Shown in pieces: positions 14,985 through 16,773 of a stretch of DNA of 16,773 nucleotides. The DNA is from an uncultured Planctomycetaceae bacterium. GTDB taxonomy: Bacteria; Planctomycetota; Planctomycetia; Pirellulales; UBA1268. Numbering within the stretch: the first letter of the stretch is position 1; each line of letters begins with the position of its first letter. The position numbers and the translations under genes were made by a program. The DNA is taken from contig CALAZQ010000404.1 of NCBI GenBank assembly GCA_937926325.1, positions 1 through 16,773 on the forward strand. The letters run 5' to 3'. A model generated the notes under the pieces. It worked only from the letters and a program-made list of their open reading frames with translations. It ran no database searches and had not been told where the DNA came from.

Positions 14985-15122
14985 AGCATCGGTAGCAGAC
15001 CGCCGATACCGAAGGGTGCCGGAGGCGTCGCCCGTGCTCAGGGAAGGGGACGGCAGCCCCCTGGGCGATTGCGGCTGGATCATGAGAGCCGACGTTTCCC
15101 TGAGGTGACCGAGAGGATTGAC
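14985..15122 (+). other. 138-bp gap with weak inverted repeats
   Basis: Contains TCGGTA (14989-14994) with TACCGA (15007-15012), and a bulged GC-rich hairpin around 15038-15063 (CAGGG...GGGG...CCCC...CTG). No T-run, no tRNA and no riboswitch that I can recognise. An in-frame TTG start at 15069 for the next gene exists but lacks a ribosome binding site. Confidence 0.3.
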
Positions 15123-15815
15123 GTGCACACACCCGACCGGCCGGCCATCTGCATTCTCTGCTCGCCGCTGCCCGCCCGCGGCGAAGCCTCAACGGCGATC
15201 GCGATCGATTCGGGGCGGACCTCGCCGACCATCTCGTGGTACGGATCGCTCGAGCAGATCGAGTCCTGGCATCAGTCGGAGCAGCCTCCGGCGATACTGA
15301 TCGACCCCGCGGTTGCCGAGTCGCGACGGAACCTGCGGAATTTCCTCCGGGCCGGGCGACGGGCCGTCCCCACGCTCCGGGCCGCAGTCATCGGGCGAGC
15401 CGGCGGGGTGAACCAGGCCGACCTGCTGGTGGAGGAGGGGATCGAGGTCGTGCTGGCCTCACGATTCAGCGGAACGGGGCGGCCCCGGCGGCCTGTACCG
15501 GCAGGCTGGCCCTGCCGCAGCATGCAGTGGGGCCTCTGGGAGCTGCAGCGGCAGACACCAACAGCCACTTCGTGGGGCGGAAAGTTGTTCGGACGAACAG
15601 CCGTCCCGCGGCTGAAACCGGGCATGCTGGCCGCCATCGACACCGCCACGACAGCGGGCACGCATGACGCCCAGCGACTCAAAAGCTTGCGTGCTCGACT
15701 CGGCGGTCAGGTGTCCGCCGGCCGCTTGATCATGGCCTCCTTGGGGGAACTGCCGGCTCTCGTCTCGGGTGGTGACAGCCGCCAGACTCCAGGCTCGATC
15801 CTAAGGGCCGCTTAG
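15123..15815 (+). CDS. Hypothetical protein (230 aa), family not recognised
   Basis: GTG 15123 is preceded five bases away by AGAGGA (15112-15117), better than the in-frame GTG 15105 or TTG 15069. The protein looks like an alpha/beta domain: a first strand AICILCSPLP, a second near PPAILIDPAVAESRRN, a third at PTLRAAVIGRAG, then a helix LLVEEGIEVVLASRF. A Trp-rich segment MQWGLWELQ (134-142) and a basic linker follow. A later region has MLAAIDTATTAG and RLIMASLGELPALVSGG, and the protein ends GSILRAA. No signal peptide, membrane segment or catalytic motif is visible. The arrangement faintly recalls a degenerate polysaccharide-deacetylase-like barrel, but no metal-binding triad is seen, so I do not assign it. 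It lies 138 bp after cobA-hemD and is convergent with the membrane protein gene at 15832. Confidence 0.7.
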   Translation: MHTPDRPAICILCSPLPARGEASTAIAIDSGRTSPTISWYGSLEQIESWHQSEQPPAILIDPAVAESRRNLRNFLRAGRRAVPTLRAAVIGRAGGVNQADLLVEEGIEVVLASRFSGTGRPRRPVPAGWPCRSMQWGLWELQRQTPTATSWGGKLFGRTAVPRLKPGMLAAIDTATTAGTHDAQRLKSLRARLGGQVSAGRLIMASLGELPALVSGGDSRQTPGSILRAA

Positions 15816-15831
15816 CCGAGGCCTGGTCGAG

Positions 15832-16191
15832 CTATTCCTCCTGCCGACTCATCTGTAACGACCAGCTGAGGTAGGCGAGAATCCCACTGCTCAGAATAAA
15901 TCCAATGTCGGCGGCAATGCTGACCCGTCGGAACGGAAAGCCCGCCACCAGATCGGCCAGGAACATGATGCCGACGATTCCCGAGACGATCATGCCGATG
16001 AACGGAACGGCCTTCGACACGATACGGGAACTCCAACCAAAGGACTGCGGCGGTACGAGGGGCGGACGGGCCAGTGGCACAGGCAGCCCGCCTTCCGGAG
16101 ACGGGCGAGCCGTCCACGAGTTCGATACGATACTGGCCGATGTCGGCTGAGCCAACCGGTTGTCTGCCGGCCACCGGCCCCCAACCCCCAT
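15832..16191 (-). CDS. Two-helix membrane protein (119 aa), function unknown
   Basis: 119 residues from the ATG at 16191. Residues 1-55 are Pro/Ser/Arg-rich and look unstructured. Two hydrophobic helices follow at about 62-84 (AVPFIGMIVSGIVGIMFLAD) and 91-112 (SIAADIGFILSSGILAYLSW), ending in a short charged tail MSRQEE. This predicts a small inner-membrane hairpin with a long soluble N-terminus. A GTG at 16080 (82 aa) is an alternative start that would keep both helices and free over 100 bp for a coaD promoter. No clear Shine-Dalgarno supports either. No family recognised. It is convergent with the 230-aa gene (16-bp gap) and head to head with coaD (16-bp gap). Confidence 0.65.
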   Translation of the reverse strand: MGVGGRWPADNRLAQPTSASIVSNSWTARPSPEGGLPVPLARPPLVPPQSFGWSSRIVSKAVPFIGMIVSGIVGIMFLADLVAGFPFRRVSIAADIGFILSSGILAYLSWSLQMSRQEE

Positions 16192-16207
16192 TTCGGAGAT
16201 TTCCCCC

Positions 16208-16714
16208 GTGTCGGACCAGCCTGCCGGCCGGACGGCCGTCTACACCGGTTCGTTTGACCCAATCACCCTCGGGCATCTCGATGTGATCGCCCGGGCCAGC
16301 CGTATTTTTGACCAGATCGTGGTCGGCGTCGGCATCAACCCCGACAAACACCCCTTGTTCGACCAGGATGAGCGGGTGCGGCTGGTCGAGGCGGCTGTGG
16401 CCCCCCTCGCCAACGTCAAAGTACGGCGGTTTGACGGCCTCTCGGTGACTTTCGTGCGTGATCAGCAGGCACATGTCGTGCTGCGAGGGGTCCGTTCACT
16501 CACCGACATCGAGGCCGAGTTCACCATGACGCTGGCCAACCGCATGCTCGACCCCGAGATCGAGACCGTGTTCCTGATGGCCGACGCCCAGTACTCACAC
16601 ATCTCGTCATCATTACTGAAGCAGATCACCCCTTTGGCTGATGATGAGGCCTTGCTGAAATTCGTTCCGCCACCGGTGGTCGCAGCCCTGCGGGCAAAGC
16701 TCGCCCGGCCGTGA
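16208..16714 (+). CDS. coaD: Phosphopantetheine adenylyltransferase
   Basis: Penultimate step of coenzyme A synthesis: adenylates 4'-phosphopantetheine with ATP to dephospho-CoA. A nucleotidyltransferase-superfamily protein of 168 residues, normal for the family (about 160). The N-terminus AVYTGSFDPITLGHLDVI holds the T/HxGH motif as TLGH (20-23). HVVLRGVRSLTDIEAEFTM is the family's phosphopantetheine/ATP-binding block, and ISSSLLK (132-138) is the usual ISSS(x)V(R/K) motif, with Leu in place of Val. GTG 16208 has GGAG (16195-16198) nine bases before it; an in-frame ATG at 16160 would add 16 non-conserved residues. Its promoter must overlap the divergent membrane protein gene, unless that gene starts at 16080. 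Confidence 0.96.
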   Translation: MSDQPAGRTAVYTGSFDPITLGHLDVIARASRIFDQIVVGVGINPDKHPLFDQDERVRLVEAAVAPLANVKVRRFDGLSVTFVRDQQAHVVLRGVRSLTDIEAEFTMTLANRMLDPEIETVFLMADAQYSHISSSLLKQITPLADDEALLKFVPPPVVAALRAKLARP

Positions 16715-16773
16715 GGGATCGCCCGCTGCGGCTCATTGGCGGCGGCGGCCGCCGGGCGGCAGTAAGGGTGGGG
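16715..16773. other. Right edge: non-coding tail with a GC palindrome
   Basis: After coaD the sequence contains the perfect 12-bp palindrome CGGCGGCCGCCG (16743-16754) without a following T-run, then runs to the window edge. No gene start can be supported here. Confidence 0.3.

Noticed and set aside
16743..16754. Palindrome after coaD as an intrinsic terminator
   Set aside because: It has no loop of usable size and no T-run; a GC palindrome of this kind is common in such GC-rich sequence.
1..16773. CRISPR array, insertion sequence, prophage, toxin-antitoxin or biosynthetic cluster
   Set aside because: I saw no regularly spaced repeats, transposase or integrase motifs, terminal inverted repeats with target duplications, or clustered accessory enzymes; composition looks even and the genes are mostly core functions.

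Overview
The window is a GC-rich bacterial chromosome segment (high by eye, GC not computed) packed with housekeeping genes on both strands. I infer Planctomycetota, probably near Pirellulales. The clues are a glutamyl-tRNA synthetase with a long insert after its KLSKR loop, a CobA-HemD fusion with an F-A-R variant of the methyltransferase loop, RecA and a pseudouridine synthase with low-complexity tails, weak or missing Shine-Dalgarno sites at several genes, and unrelated housekeeping genes scattered among small lineage-type hypotheticals. No rRNA was seen, so the placement is inference.

Layout, left to right: the 3' end of an unidentified gene (1-188); gltX (243-1802); a PfkB-family kinase (1939-2841); recA (3037-4248) and alaS (4365-7001), all on the + strand. 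Convergent to alaS is tpx (7014-7544, minus). On the + strand follow a 56-aa two-helix membrane peptide (7692-7862), class I mannose-6-phosphate isomerase (7933-8907), a small putative lipoprotein (9055-9312), an RluB-type pseudouridine synthase (9414-10436) and pyrK (10483-11352). Two minus-strand genes come next, rpsT (11370-11648) and a TPR protein (11785-13167). A cobA-hemD fusion (13293-14984) and an unrecognised 230-aa protein (15123-15815) lie on the + strand. A two-helix membrane protein on the minus strand (15832-16191) is head to head with coaD (16208-16714).

Functionally this covers translation (gltX, alaS, rpsT, rRNA pseudouridylation), recombination and repair (recA), peroxide defence (tpx), pyrimidine synthesis (pyrK), tetrapyrrole synthesis (cobA-hemD), coenzyme A synthesis (coaD) and sugar phosphate metabolism (manA, PfkB kinase). 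The genes do not form one pathway and most appear to have their own promoter. No stretch over 300 bp lacks a gene; the largest gap is the 195-bp recA leader, which holds a promoter candidate and two perfect inverted repeats.

I found no CRISPR array, insertion sequence, phage gene, toxin-antitoxin pair or defence island, and no convincing novel multi-gene system. What merits a second look is the RecA N-terminal extension and structured leader, operator-like dyads ahead of the PfkB kinase and rpsT, and four small or unassigned proteins (56, 85, 119 and 230 aa).
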